Shown one piece after another: positions 14,737-22,818 of a DNA stretch of 22,841 nucleotides. Each line of letters begins with the position of its first letter. Within the stretch, counting starts at the first letter, position 1. The position numbers and the translations under genes are program-made. The notes beneath the pieces were generated by a model that made no database searches, was not told the DNA's origin, and worked only from the letters and a program-made list of their open reading frames with translations. Where the stretch lies: NCBI GenBank assembly GCA_963935005.1, contig CAWWAX010000017.1, positions 1 to 22,841 of the forward strand, in the 5' to 3' direction. The stretch comes from GCA-2718595 sp963935005. Lineage in GTDB: Bacteria; Gemmatimonadota; Gemmatimonadetes; Longimicrobiales; Gaopeijiaceae.

Positions 14737-16098
14737 CTACACTTCACTTGGATTAAAAACCGACATAGAAAAGCTTCCAGTACCCTTACCCGCAACAAAG
14801 AGAGAAGTTCTCGAAACTCCTGGAATCCATAGGGTTCTTCCCAGAGCATCAACTACTACAGGTGTTTCCGAACGTTCCTCTTGGGACATTTTCCTTTCCG
14901 TGAAAACTTTTTTCAGTTTCTTTGAACCGTAGGAGTACCTAATTCTATCTCCAGGATCCCAAGTCCTGATACACAATGGAAATGCAAGATTTTCCAATAA
15001 AAAACTCTCGGACCATGGAATATCTAAAACGACGTCGGTTGACCAACAAGCCCGCCACTCTTTCCCCCCTAACTTCAGGTTGACCGCACCAGCTTCAGGC
15101 ACTTTTATCTCAAATGACTGGCCGGGATAATCCTCACTTTTTTCCCCACAAAAGAATCGGTCGAACGAACGATACAACCAAACCGAACTCCCTAATTGGA
15201 AGCTGCTCCCACTCTTTGACGTCCTAGCGAAAGCCAATGCTGAACGTGTAGCCACTTCCGTTAATCTAAAACCCAGCCGTCTGGTAAGATCTCTCAAAAT
15301 TATTGCACACGCATCATCGTTAAACGACAGGAAAATTTCTCTGTCTAGGACAACTCTATCAGAATTGCTATCCAATATTAGGCCATCGTAAACATTCTGG
15401 AGAACTGAATTCCACGCGCTTTGATCTTCGCGAGCAATCTGACCGAGCCGGACTAGAGAGGAACCCGCACCCTCTGCCACAGTCTCTTTAATCTTAGGTA
15501 AGATTTCGTTGCGAAGTGCATTTCGCGCAAATCCAGAATCTAAATTAGTAGGATCCTGCAGGGGCTTAATTCCTATTTGTTCCGCATACTCTTCCAGTTC
15601 ATATCTACAGAAAGGCAGCAAGGGACGTATGATTCCAGGTGATCTGACTTCTGGTATTCCCCCAAGTCCGAACAAACCTGTTCCACGTAAGATTCTGAAT
15701 AAAACCGTTTCAGCTTGATCGTCAGCATGATGGGCAGTAAGCACCCATTTTAGCGTCCAAGAGGTTCTCGTTTCTTCAAAAAATTTGTAACGAGCCTTCC
15801 TTGCATCGTTCTCACTAGACAAAATCTTTCCAGTTCGCCTAGTCTCACAGCTAATCCCCCAAGATGTGGCCAAGCCTCTAACCCACAAAGCATCACGATC
15901 ACTCTCCTGTCGCATACCATGGTCAAAGTGCCCCACTACTAACTTTAAGTCATTAAAGAAGGGGTCGAAATGAAGGAGATGTAGCAGGACCAGAGAGTCA
16001 AGACCTCCAGAAACGCCTACTAGTATTCCGTCATTTTTAGAGAAGAATTCCTTCTCTTTTAGATGTCCTCGGAATCTTCGGTTTAGTTCATGTGGCAT
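14737..16098 (-). CDS. tilS: tRNA(Ile)-lysidine synthase TilS
   Basis: Converts cytidine 34 of the CAU anticodon of tRNA-Ile2 to lysidine using ATP and lysine, switching its identity from Met to Ile. The 453-residue protein has the N-type ATP-pyrophosphatase loop SGGLDS (30-35), GHFDHGMRQES, the catalytic-domain segment TAHHADDQAETVLFRILRGTGLFGLGGI and IIRPLLPF. It continues with a substrate-binding middle domain and a TilS C-terminal domain (about 365-450, ending in RTLWIPGVSRTSLFVAGKG). The ATG has AAGGA 7 bases upstream and overlaps the end of the phosphodiesterase gene by 11 bp, so the two are probably translated from one mRNA. A tRNA gene with a CAU anticodon lies about 1 kb upstream on the same strand. 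FtsH follows, a common tilS-ftsH neighbourhood. Confidence 0.95.
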   Translation of the reverse strand: MPHELNRRFRGHLKEKEFFSKNDGILVGVSGGLDSLVLLHLLHFDPFFNDLKLVVGHFDHGMRQESDRDALWVRGLATSWGISCETRRTGKILSSENDARKARYKFFEETRTSWTLKWVLTAHHADDQAETVLFRILRGTGLFGLGGIPEVRSPGIIRPLLPFCRYELEEYAEQIGIKPLQDPTNLDSGFARNALRNEILPKIKETVAEGAGSSLVRLGQIAREDQSAWNSVLQNVYDGLILDSNSDRVVLDREIFLSFNDDACAIILRDLTRRLGFRLTEVATRSALAFARTSKSGSSFQLGSSVWLYRSFDRFFCGEKSEDYPGQSFEIKVPEAGAVNLKLGGKEWRACWSTDVVLDIPWSESFLLENLAFPLCIRTWDPGDRIRYSYGSKKLKKVFTERKMSQEERSETPVVVDALGRTLWIPGVSRTSLFVAGKGTGSFSMSVFNPSEV

Positions 16099-16918
16099 GT
16101 GAAGATCCTTTCTTGACGACAGCTTTTAGAACCCGTGAAAGAATGTCCAAGCGATCCGCTTGTATGCCATCAACGCCCCAAGAAAGCAATCTTCGGATAT
16201 CTTCCTCGCGATCAACGACCCAGACATGGACTGGAATATTCAACAGATGCGCTTCCTTAACGAAACCAGGTGTGACAACTCTTATACCATTCCAGACCTC
16301 GGGAACCTGCAGGGCATCGAATGTCGGACGAAAATACGGTAGAAGTCGTAAATGTCTAGCAGACCAAAAATGAGCTATATCCCTTCTTGAAGCTCCCCGA
16401 GGACCACTATAGGAGCTGATCTTTTTTCGATCCGATTCTATCTTAGCGGCCAGCAGGACCCGAGTTTCGGCATTTTGTCTCCTAATTATCTCAACCAGAG
16501 GTTTTGCCACTTCGGGACATTTTGCTTCCACATTGATTCTCACGTTAGGGAACGTCTCGAGAACTTCCTCCATTAGCGGGATCCGAACCCCCCGACCACG
16601 GAAACTATTTTGATTGTTCAGATCACTGAAGTGGTATCCTGCATCGAGATTCCTGACTTCAGCCCATTTCATTTGATTTATCTGACCTGATCTATCACAG
16701 GTTCGATCTATCGCAGCATCATGAATGAGCACGACCCTCCCATCCTGAGTGAGTCGAGCATCCGTTTCCAAAATGTCAGCCCCCCAAGTTTGCACAGCGG
16801 CTAGAAAGGCTACCATGGTATTTTCAGGCGCCAGCTTAGCTCCACCCCGGTGAGCGATTAACAACGGAGCTCCTGCAAAGTAGGTATGTCCAGGCCGTTC
16901 TCTCTGTAACTGTTTCAC
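16088..16918 (-). CDS. Glycerophosphodiester phosphodiesterase
   Basis: Hydrolyses glycerophosphodiesters to glycerol-3-phosphate and an alcohol. This 276-residue protein is a single GDPD TIM barrel with the signature IAHRGGAKLAPENT (H23, R24), the metal ligands E51 and D53 in ILETDARLTQDG, and the catalytic second histidine H66 in VLIHDAAIDRTCD. VEAKCPEV and the C-terminal WVVDREEDIRRLLSWGVDGIQADR are also typical. There is no signal peptide, so it is probably cytosolic (UgpQ-like rather than GlpQ-like). The frame opens with GTG at 16918 without an obvious ribosome-binding site; an alternative TTG at codon 19 has AGGAG 5 bases upstream and would start the protein right at the HRGG motif. It overlaps tilS by 11 bp. 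Confidence 0.9.
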   Translation of the reverse strand: MKQLQRERPGHTYFAGAPLLIAHRGGAKLAPENTMVAFLAAVQTWGADILETDARLTQDGRVVLIHDAAIDRTCDRSGQINQMKWAEVRNLDAGYHFSDLNNQNSFRGRGVRIPLMEEVLETFPNVRINVEAKCPEVAKPLVEIIRRQNAETRVLLAAKIESDRKKISSYSGPRGASRRDIAHFWSARHLRLLPYFRPTFDALQVPEVWNGIRVVTPGFVKEAHLLNIPVHVWVVDREEDIRRLLSWGVDGIQADRLDILSRVLKAVVKKGSSHAT

Positions 16919-17038
16919 GAACTATTTAAACCTGTAAAGTGATCAATCCCATCTCAAACATCTTTTGAAATAATCAAGGTTGCAATTTATCGCCAGGACA
17001 GTTCTCTCAAAGCCCCCTGATCTACAGGATAAGGATAA

Positions 17039-17112
17039 TAGCGGAGGAGGGATTTGAACCCCCGACCTTCGGATTATGATTCCGCTGCTCTAACCAACTG
17101 AGCTACTCCGCC
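17039..17112 (-). tRNA. tRNA-Met (elongator, anticodon CAU)
   Basis: A 74-base cloverleaf on the minus strand. Acceptor GGCGGAG pairs with CTCCGCT, including a G1-U72 pair. The D stem is GCTC/GAGC, the anticodon stem is GCGGA/TCCGA with loop ATCATAA, and the T arm is GGGGG-TTCAAAT-CCCTC. The discriminator is A and CCA is not encoded. The acceptor, with its G1-U72 pair, resembles elongator tRNA-Met of several bacteria rather than initiator or tRNA-Ile2. The outermost anticodon-stem pair is a G27-A43 mismatch. A TTGACA word lies upstream at 17155-17160 but I see no matching -10. The flanking stretches 16919-17038 and 17113-17240 hold nothing else I can support. Confidence 0.93.
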
Positions 17113-17240
17113 CTTTTCCTTGCACTATCCAAACCTCAAAAAAGTGTACTGAAGTGTCAAGACAAATTGTCAGCTGCCTACGATCCTTACTAAAATAAAT
17201 CGAACAATTCACCATTAAAATAGTCAACTGTTTTTAAATT

Positions 17241-17522
17241 TTATATAGAGTCTCTTGGTGCAGTAACTCTGTACAAAATTTCTCCATCCCGGATCATGCC
17301 ATACCTCTCCCGAGCTAGTTTCTCTATAGTGACAGAATCCGATTCCAACTTCTGCACATAAATTTTGAGAGAATCGTTCTCTTCCTTTAAGTCATCTAAC
17401 TGCTGGATCAATTGAGCTTGTTGTTTCTTGACTCTACTGACTTCAAGGACGCTGTACTCTCCACCAAAAACTGCAATATAAAGGGAAAAAGCTAACAGGC
17501 TCCATACAATTAATTTCTTCAT
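17241..17522 (-). CDS. ftsB: Septum formation initiator family protein (FtsB/DivIC)
   Basis: A 93-residue bitopic divisome protein. A single N-terminal membrane helix (about 3-20) is followed by a coiled coil (about 28-65, rich in K/Q/L/E heptads) and the family tail IEKLARERYGMIRDGEILYRV. In the divisome FtsB/DivIC pairs with FtsL and FtsQ/DivIB to activate septal wall synthesis. Its ATG overlaps the eno stop by 4 bases (ATGA), indicating coupled translation; eno followed by an ftsB/divIC gene is a recurring bacterial arrangement. The size is typical. It ends 128 bp before tRNA-Met on the same strand, with no terminator hairpin seen between them. Confidence 0.92.
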   Translation of the reverse strand: MKKLIVWSLLAFSLYIAVFGGEYSVLEVSRVKKQQAQLIQQLDDLKEENDSLKIYVQKLESDSVTIEKLARERYGMIRDGEILYRVTAPRDSI

Positions 17523-18799
17523 TGCGACCAGAGATCTCTACCCGAATAAGTTGCATTGGAACCCAAGGCCTCTTCAATCCGGAGCAACTGATTATATTTT
17601 GCCACCCTATCACTTCGACTTGCACTTCCAGTCTTTATTTGTCTCACCCCAGTAGCGACTGCAAGATCAGCTATAAACGTATCTTCGGTCTCACCAGATC
17701 TGTGAGAAATCACAGATCGATATCCAGACTTCCTAGCTAAGTCTATAGCATTCAAAGTTTCAGTTAGAGTCCCTATCTGATTCACTTTAATTAGGATACT
17801 ATTACCCACAGTTTCACTAATCCCACGGGATAGCTTGTCGACACTTGTCACAAAGATATCATCACCAACAAGCTGCACACCATTCGTGACAGTCGCCGTC
17901 AGCTTCTTCCATCCAGTCCAGTCGTTTTCATCCAAAGGATCTTCAAGAGACTTGATGGGGTATTTCTCTATCCAATTATTCCAATGATTAACCATGCCCT
18001 GCGAGTCTAATCGTTTTCCGGAAGACCAGCGGAACACATAGTCCTCTTCTTCTAACCATTCTGTTGCAGCTATATCCAGTGCCAAAACAACATCTTGCCC
18101 AGGTTTAAATCCAGCTCTTTCAATCGCACGGATGACCAACTCTATCGCTTCTTCATTGCTAGCCAAGTCTGGTGCGAAACCACCTTCATCACCCACAGAG
18201 GTGTTAAGGCCCAATTCTGAAAGAATCTTTCTGAGTTCGTGGAAAATCTCCACTCCAGAACGCAACCCTTCCGAGAAGGAATCGAAACCAACTGGCATCA
18301 CCATAAATTCCTGTATGTCAACATTGTTAGATGAGTGCATGCCACCGTTCAATATATTCATCATAGGTACTGGCAGGTTCGTTGGGTTGGTTTCACTCAA
18401 ATAACGATACAGGGGCAAACCAGCGCTTACTGCGGACGCTCTGGCCAATGCAATGGACACACCTAACAGGCCGTTTGCTCCCAACCGAGCCTTGTTAGGA
18501 GTACCGTCCAAATCAATCATGATCCCGTCTAATTCAGCTTGATTCGTAACCTCTAAGCCACTGATCGCATCACGAATTTCACCATTGACAGACTTTACAA
18601 CTTCAAGAACACCTTTCCCACCATATCTGGAAGGATCCCCATCTCGCTTTTCCACTGCTTCATACTGGCCTGTAGAGGCCCCGCTAGGGACCGAGGCACG
18701 TCCCGTTTGACCAGTTTCAAGTATCACTTCTACTTCAACAGTGGGGTTCCCCCTCGAATCAAGGATTTCTCTCCCCTTAACATCTTCGATCAATGGCAA
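17519..18799 (-). CDS. eno: Enolase (phosphopyruvate hydratase)
   Basis: Interconverts 2-phosphoglycerate and phosphoenolpyruvate in glycolysis and gluconeogenesis, cytosolic. Signatures include GREILDSRGNPTVEVEV, PSGASTGQYEA, NGGMHSSNNVDIQEFM, SVGDEGGFAP (catalytic Glu), the magnesium ligands in LALDIAATE, SLEDPLDE and LVGDD, the catalytic lysine in SILIKVNQIGT, and SHRSGETEDT. There is no ATG near the start. The frame opens TTG-AAA-TTG-CCA-TTG; I chose the second TTG (18799, 426 residues) because GGAGG (18809-18813) is 9 bases upstream of it but only 3 bases from the first (18805), and because this puts the GREILDSRG glycine at position 9 as in E. coli. A 12-bp palindrome lies just upstream. 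The stop overlaps the ftsB start. Confidence 0.97.
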   Translation of the reverse strand: MPLIEDVKGREILDSRGNPTVEVEVILETGQTGRASVPSGASTGQYEAVEKRDGDPSRYGGKGVLEVVKSVNGEIRDAISGLEVTNQAELDGIMIDLDGTPNKARLGANGLLGVSIALARASAVSAGLPLYRYLSETNPTNLPVPMMNILNGGMHSSNNVDIQEFMVMPVGFDSFSEGLRSGVEIFHELRKILSELGLNTSVGDEGGFAPDLASNEEAIELVIRAIERAGFKPGQDVVLALDIAATEWLEEEDYVFRWSSGKRLDSQGMVNHWNNWIEKYPIKSLEDPLDENDWTGWKKLTATVTNGVQLVGDDIFVTSVDKLSRGISETVGNSILIKVNQIGTLTETLNAIDLARKSGYRSVISHRSGETEDTFIADLAVATGVRQIKTGSASRSDRVAKYNQLLRIEEALGSNATYSGRDLWSQ

Positions 18800-18826
18800 T
18801 TTCAATTTCCTCCGCGAGCTAAAATA

Positions 18827-18838
18827 TTACTATAGTAA
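18827..18838. promoter_or_regulatory. Palindrome TTACTATAGTAA in the eno promoter region
   Basis: A perfect 12-bp palindrome centred about 20 bases upstream of the eno ribosome-binding site. It overlaps a possible -10 box: TAGTCA, 17-base spacer, TAATAT on the minus strand. It could be an operator or part of the promoter; the region is AT-rich, so chance is a serious alternative. Confidence 0.25.
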
Positions 18839-18879
18839 GAATCAGTTGACTATTTTTTTGATGGCTCAAGTATGACAAA

Positions 18880-19593
18880 TTATTTGACCCTCAATTCAGC
18901 CACGGCTGTCTGAGCAATGTCTCTCAATCTGTCTCTGTCTTCATATCCCATTCCAGCAACTGAAATAGGTTCTCCCACTCTTACTTTAATCTCACCCTTA
19001 CCAATTACAAAGGATCCTTTGGGCATAATCGCTCTACTCCCGTCAATCGATACTGGAACAATCGGGACACCAGCCTCAATTGCCAAAATGAAGGGTCCCT
19101 TCTTAAAGGTTTGAATTTCACCATCCGCAGATCTCGTTCCTTCAGCAAAAATTATTACCTGAAGAATCTCCGTACTCATTCTTTCAACTATTGTCCGCAG
19201 AGAATTAACGGCAGACTCTCTATCTTTTCGATCTATAGCAACATGTCCACAGGCTCGCCAAGAAGACCCAAATAAAGGAATCCGTGCCAGTTCTTCTTTA
19301 CCCACAAATTTTCCATTGATCGGCAACCAACCTGCCAAGGCCCAGACGTCGAACCATGATTCGTGATTGGCAACCAGAACACAGGAGGCTGCTGAATCAA
19401 GATTCTCCGCACCCTCAACACGTACGGACACACCCGCTATTCGTAGGATGGCTCGAGACCAACCTCGAGCTGCCGAATCACAACTATTACATAGAAGAGA
19501 AGTCTTCCCGAGAGCTACTAGGAGGCGAAGCTTAATCGCATAACATAGAGTGACTAAGCTCCCTGCAAATAATACCCAAGTAGATCTAAGCAC
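18880..19593 (-). CDS. plsC: 1-acyl-sn-glycerol-3-phosphate acyltransferase (PlsC-like)
   Basis: Adds the second acyl chain to lysophosphatidic acid to give phosphatidic acid, at the inner membrane. The 237 residues include a hydrophobic N-terminal segment (about 5-28) as membrane anchor and the LPLAT domain. Motif I is NHESWFD (76-82, the H-x4-D catalytic pair), motif II is near GKEELARIPLFG (98-109), motif III is FAEGTRS (149-155) and motif IV is VPIVPVSI (176-183). The start is GTG at 19593 with AGGAG 6 bases upstream; that site overlaps the thiL stop (gap 9 bp), so the pair is probably co-translated. LPLAT proteins can have other acceptors, but motifs and size fit PlsC well. Confidence 0.9.
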   Translation of the reverse strand: MLRSTWVLFAGSLVTLCYAIKLRLLVALGKTSLLCNSCDSAARGWSRAILRIAGVSVRVEGAENLDSAASCVLVANHESWFDVWALAGWLPINGKFVGKEELARIPLFGSSWRACGHVAIDRKDRESAVNSLRTIVERMSTEILQVIIFAEGTRSADGEIQTFKKGPFILAIEAGVPIVPVSIDGSRAIMPKGSFVIGKGEIKVRVGEPISVAGMGYEDRDRLRDIAQTAVAELRVK

Positions 19594-19602
19594 TAATTAC
19601 TC

Positions 19603-20589
19603 CTAGACCGAGAAATGATCAAAACCCAAGATGCTGTTTGCCGGAGGCCCTACATTGCCCTCTGTTCCCTTTATCTCAATCCCTGAACCTGTTTCAACAT
19701 AACCTACCCTAGTCAATCCTAAACCGAATTGTTTTTCGAAAGTCTCTACTAATGGACCCAAAACCCCCTCCTTAGAAGCCAAACATAGCTCGTAGTCTTC
19801 CCCTCCAGACATCCCAAGACGCAAGGCAATACCAGCATCAAGGCCTGGATGTAGAGGAACTTTTTTTGACTCGATCACAATGCGTACCCCAGAAGCACGG
19901 GCCAAGTGACCAGCATCCCTAAGGAGGCCATCAGATAAATCTATCATCGTCCTAATCCCTGCATTCTTTACCAACCAGCGCGCCTCTGGAACTCTGAACG
20001 GAGGTCTTGCAAAGGCATTTCTTAATTCTGTGTTCGGATCTCCTCCATCTAGCCAGATGTTCACGGCTCCTGCAGATCCGCCTAAAACACCAGTAACCCA
20101 AACTTCATCCCCACTAGAAATACCTGTCCGAGTGACCAAATCTCTTGCCTCACCCAGAACAGTAACATCTATAACGATCGGTCCAGGAGATCTACTCAAA
20201 TCACCTCCGATCAAAGATGCTCCAACCTTTTTTAAAGCTTCGTGGATACCGCCTCTTAACCCTTCAAAAACCGCCTTGGAGTCTTTCTTTGGAAGAGCTA
20301 AAGAGATCAGTACCCCAAATGGATCAGCTGCCATAGCTGCAAGATCACTAATAGCAGACATCACAGCCCTGAAGCCAACCTCATGCAAGCCAATCCAATT
20401 TCGACTAAAATGGACATCCTCTATGGTCAAATCAGTACTAATTGCAGTCTGCCCGTTTTCGAAAACAGCCGCATCATCCCCTGCACCTAAAAGAATGCGT
20501 GAATTCAAGCCCTCCACACCAGCGAGAATTCTCGCTATCAGATCCGTTTCTGTTACTGTACTCTCTAGACTTAAATCTCGATCCTTCAT
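19603..20589 (-). CDS. thiL: Thiamine-monophosphate kinase ThiL
   Basis: Phosphorylates thiamine monophosphate to the active cofactor thiamine diphosphate, the last step of the pathway, in the cytosol. The 328-residue protein belongs to the PurM/AIR synthase-like ATP-binding superfamily. Signature segments are LLGAGDDAAVF (33-43), STDLTIEDVHF (51-61), the magnesium-binding SDLAAMAADP, LIGGDLSRSPG, MIDLSDGLLRDAGHLA and GMSGGEDYEL. Its ATG overlaps the nnrD/nnrE stop by 4 bases (ATGA), and the stop overlaps the plsC ribosome-binding site. I see no TPP riboswitch, as expected for a salvage-step gene inside an operon. Confidence 0.95.
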   Translation of the reverse strand: MKDRDLSLESTVTETDLIARILAGVEGLNSRILLGAGDDAAVFENGQTAISTDLTIEDVHFSRNWIGLHEVGFRAVMSAISDLAAMAADPFGVLISLALPKKDSKAVFEGLRGGIHEALKKVGASLIGGDLSRSPGPIVIDVTVLGEARDLVTRTGISSGDEVWVTGVLGGSAGAVNIWLDGGDPNTELRNAFARPPFRVPEARWLVKNAGIRTMIDLSDGLLRDAGHLARASGVRIVIESKKVPLHPGLDAGIALRLGMSGGEDYELCLASKEGVLGPLVETFEKQFGLGLTRVGYVETGSGIEIKGTEGNVGPPANSILGFDHFSV

Positions 20590-22142
20590 CTGGGAGCATC
20601 CTGATCAAAAATTACAAAAGGCAACCCTAAATTATTTTCTCCATCGCTTTGTTCTTTCCACACTTCTGGTAATTCTGGAAGTATATCTGTGGGAACCAAA
20701 CAGGGGCCTAACTCCGTCCTGGCCGCAGCTCGCCCAATCATATATAGACCCAATGCTCCTGCAACATCACATTGCAATCCTTGCGCCAAAAGAGCTCCGA
20801 TAAAACCAGTCAGCAGATCCCCCATACCCGCAGAGGCAAGGTCAGAACTGGCCATACTATCTACCAAAACAGTACCTAGTGGTGGAACAACCACTGACGG
20901 CAGGCCTTTTAACAAGACTGTAGCTCCATTTTTTTCGGCAAATTCCCTAGTAACAACAATTCTGTCCGACTCAATAAATTCTGGAGAGAGACTTGAAAGC
21001 CGAGCCATTTCACCCAAATGTGGAGTCAGTAAAACATTTCTCTCAAAAGTCCAATCTTTAATTGTTGGACCGTTCCCGTCAGTAGCTAAATTCAGACCAT
21101 CTGCATCTAGCAGAACAGGTGGATTGTCTTCACATTCACATAACATTTTCAATAAACTTCCAACTTGTGAAGAACAACCCAGTCCTGGACCTATAGCCAA
21201 AGCATCAGACTTGCTGATCGCATACTTTATTGCTTCATAATCATCAAAAGAAATAAAAATCGCTTCTGGGACAGCACTCTGTATGACCGCTCTATTACCT
21301 TTATCTGAAATAATCCTAAGCTGGCCCAAACCACCCCTTAGGGCACCTTTCGCCGATAACACTGCCGCACCCGCCATACCAGCCTGCCCTGCCACTAATA
21401 ACAATGATCCAACACTGTTTTTGTGACTATCATATCTGCGTATAGGTTTTGCTCCTAAAGCCCATCCTGGTGTCACAACCGTCGCACCAAAAGAAGCTGG
21501 ACCAGGGGGGGGCAACCCTATCTCTATGGCGATCAAACGACCTACTTGCCCTCTCCCTTCTTGAAGGAGAGTCCCTAATTTTGGCCATCCAAAAGCTATC
21601 GTAACATCCGCTGAAATTATTTCTCCTAAAGCCTTGCCATTGTCACTATTAAGACCTGATGGCACATCCAGTGAAAGAACTGGACACTCGGAGCGATTGA
21701 TGGACTGAATAGCTTTAGATTGTTCTTTCCGCGGTTTTCCAACCATACCGGTACCCAGTATTGCATCCACAATCAGGGACGGACTGCTGGAAAATGTTTC
21801 TGTGCCACCTATCTCCATCGGCCAACCATTACCCAATCTACTGTCAAGTAAGTGTTCTCCGACACCGACCACCTTGGTTTCTCTTCCCCAAGACTGCAAA
21901 GTCCTGGCCAGGATAAGGCCATCCCCTCCATTGTTTCCAGAACCCACCACCACTGTTACTTCCCCTGTTGGAAAAAGTTTCTCCAGCAGTTGTGCTGCCG
22001 AACGACCAGCACTTTCCATCAAACTTCTTTCTGGAACTTCCATTTCAAAAATGGCCAGTTTATCAAAGGCTGAAGCCTCTGGCCCAGTAGGAGCCCAAAC
22101 AACTGATTTTCCAAAGGGCCTAAGTGGCACGCAGGGGGTCAA
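20586..22142 (-). CDS. nnrD: Bifunctional NAD(P)HX epimerase / ADP-dependent NAD(P)HX dehydratase
   Basis: Repairs hydrated NADH/NADPH. The N-terminal domain (about 18-215, YjeF_N, NnrE) epimerises the S/R forms, with GNNGGDG (69-75) and LDVPSG (158-163). The C-terminal ribokinase-like domain (about 228-495, NnrD) dehydrates the S form using ADP, with GPGLG (318-322), DADG (346-349), TPHLGE (373-378) and GMGDLLTG (439-446, catalytic D442). The 518-residue length matches the fused bacterial form. The frame opens with TTG at 22142, with AGGA 7 bases upstream; the next in-frame ATG is over 30 codons in and would remove part of the epimerase. It overlaps thiL by 4 bases. TsaE, which often follows this gene, is absent here. 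Confidence 0.94.
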   Translation of the reverse strand: MTPCVPLRPFGKSVVWAPTGPEASAFDKLAIFEMEVPERSLMESAGRSAAQLLEKLFPTGEVTVVVGSGNNGGDGLILARTLQSWGRETKVVGVGEHLLDSRLGNGWPMEIGGTETFSSSPSLIVDAILGTGMVGKPRKEQSKAIQSINRSECPVLSLDVPSGLNSDNGKALGEIISADVTIAFGWPKLGTLLQEGRGQVGRLIAIEIGLPPPGPASFGATVVTPGWALGAKPIRRYDSHKNSVGSLLLVAGQAGMAGAAVLSAKGALRGGLGQLRIISDKGNRAVIQSAVPEAIFISFDDYEAIKYAISKSDALAIGPGLGCSSQVGSLLKMLCECEDNPPVLLDADGLNLATDGNGPTIKDWTFERNVLLTPHLGEMARLSSLSPEFIESDRIVVTREFAEKNGATVLLKGLPSVVVPPLGTVLVDSMASSDLASAGMGDLLTGFIGALLAQGLQCDVAGALGLYMIGRAAARTELGPCLVPTDILPELPEVWKEQSDGENNLGLPFVIFDQDAPR

Positions 22143-22198
22143 GCTAACGTCCTATTAATTGTGAACCCAATAAATAAATCAACACTATGAACGAAAGT

Positions 22199-22396
22199 CT
22201 ATTTGTAACTCTGACCGATATCTCGGCCTAGAGAAATCTCACCATTGTCGATCCTGAGGTTGAAGCCACATTCAGGATTAGAGCAAGCCCAAGCCTTATA
22301 GCGAATTGACGCTCCGTCACGACCATAGTCTGAGAGGGGTAATAACACACCTTCTTTACACTTCAAACATCCAGGAAACTCAGATTCTTTAGACAT
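22199..22396 (-). CDS. Small zinc-ribbon protein of unknown function
   Basis: A 65-residue protein with four cysteines in a likely zinc-ribbon layout: C10-x2-C13 (CLKC) and C38-x4-C43 (CSNPEC), separated by 24 residues. The second half reads WACSNPECGFNLRIDNG. It has no membrane segment or signal, so it should be cytosolic. The ribosome-binding site is excellent (GGAGGGG, 6 bases before the ATG at 22396). It sits between the Minf_1886-family gene (41-bp gap) and nnrD (56-bp gap), all on the same strand. It may bind nucleic acid or a partner protein, but nothing in the sequence decides this. Confidence 0.85.
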   Translation of the reverse strand: MSKESEFPGCLKCKEGVLLPLSDYGRDGASIRYKAWACSNPECGFNLRIDNGEISLGRDIGQSYK

Positions 22397-22437
22397 ATCT
22401 TACCCCTCCACACAGTTGAATTGCACATCCAGGGACG

Positions 22438-22818
22438 CTAGTTCTCTGGACTCCACGGATAATTCTTTTCAAATACTTCTTCAAAATCGAATACGTCACA
22501 AAAATCCTCCCTGCAATCTCCAGATTCTTGAACTAAAACGCCACAGTCAATCAAAGCATAAACAATGTCTCCTAAATCCTCAGTCCTGCTTATTCCCCAA
22601 TGTTCCAGAACTACCTTGGCCATAGGTCCAAACCTTTCTAATGCCAACTGCCGAACCCCATGAGCCAATTCGCCACCTTCCAAGTGACGACTCTCTCCGA
22701 GACTCTCCAGAAAACCCTCAAAAGCAGACAAGAGGAATAAATAGGCGTTCCCGTGAAATTGGGGATAGCACTCTTTCAAGTGATCCATGATCTCGTCTGC
22801 GAATTGAAGTTTTGCCAT
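22438..22818 (-). CDS. Minf_1886 family protein (unknown function)
   Basis: I recognise this as a Minf_1886-type conserved hypothetical from its central blocks AYLFLLSAFEGFLESL, RHLEGGELAHGVRQLALE, FGPMAKVVLEHWGI and the closing REDFCDVFDFEEVFEKNYPW. About 126 residues, soluble, predicted mostly helical and acidic, with no signal peptide. The family is found in Verrucomicrobia, Planctomycetes, Gemmatimonadota and relatives and has no known function. Start is ambiguous: the ATG at 22818 has GGAGA 11 bases upstream, while a TTG two codons earlier (22824) has the same site 5 bases upstream. It is the first visible gene of the nnrD-thiL-plsC-eno block. Confidence 0.87.
   Translation of the reverse strand: MAKLQFADEIMDHLKECYPQFHGNAYLFLLSAFEGFLESLGESRHLEGGELAHGVRQLALERFGPMAKVVLEHWGISRTEDLGDIVYALIDCGVLVQESGDCREDFCDVFDFEEVFEKNYPWSPEN

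Noticed and set aside
20030..20803. 257-residue plus-strand frame
   Set aside because: It is antisense to thiL and the 3' part of nnrD, both with intact motifs, and shows no recognisable domain.
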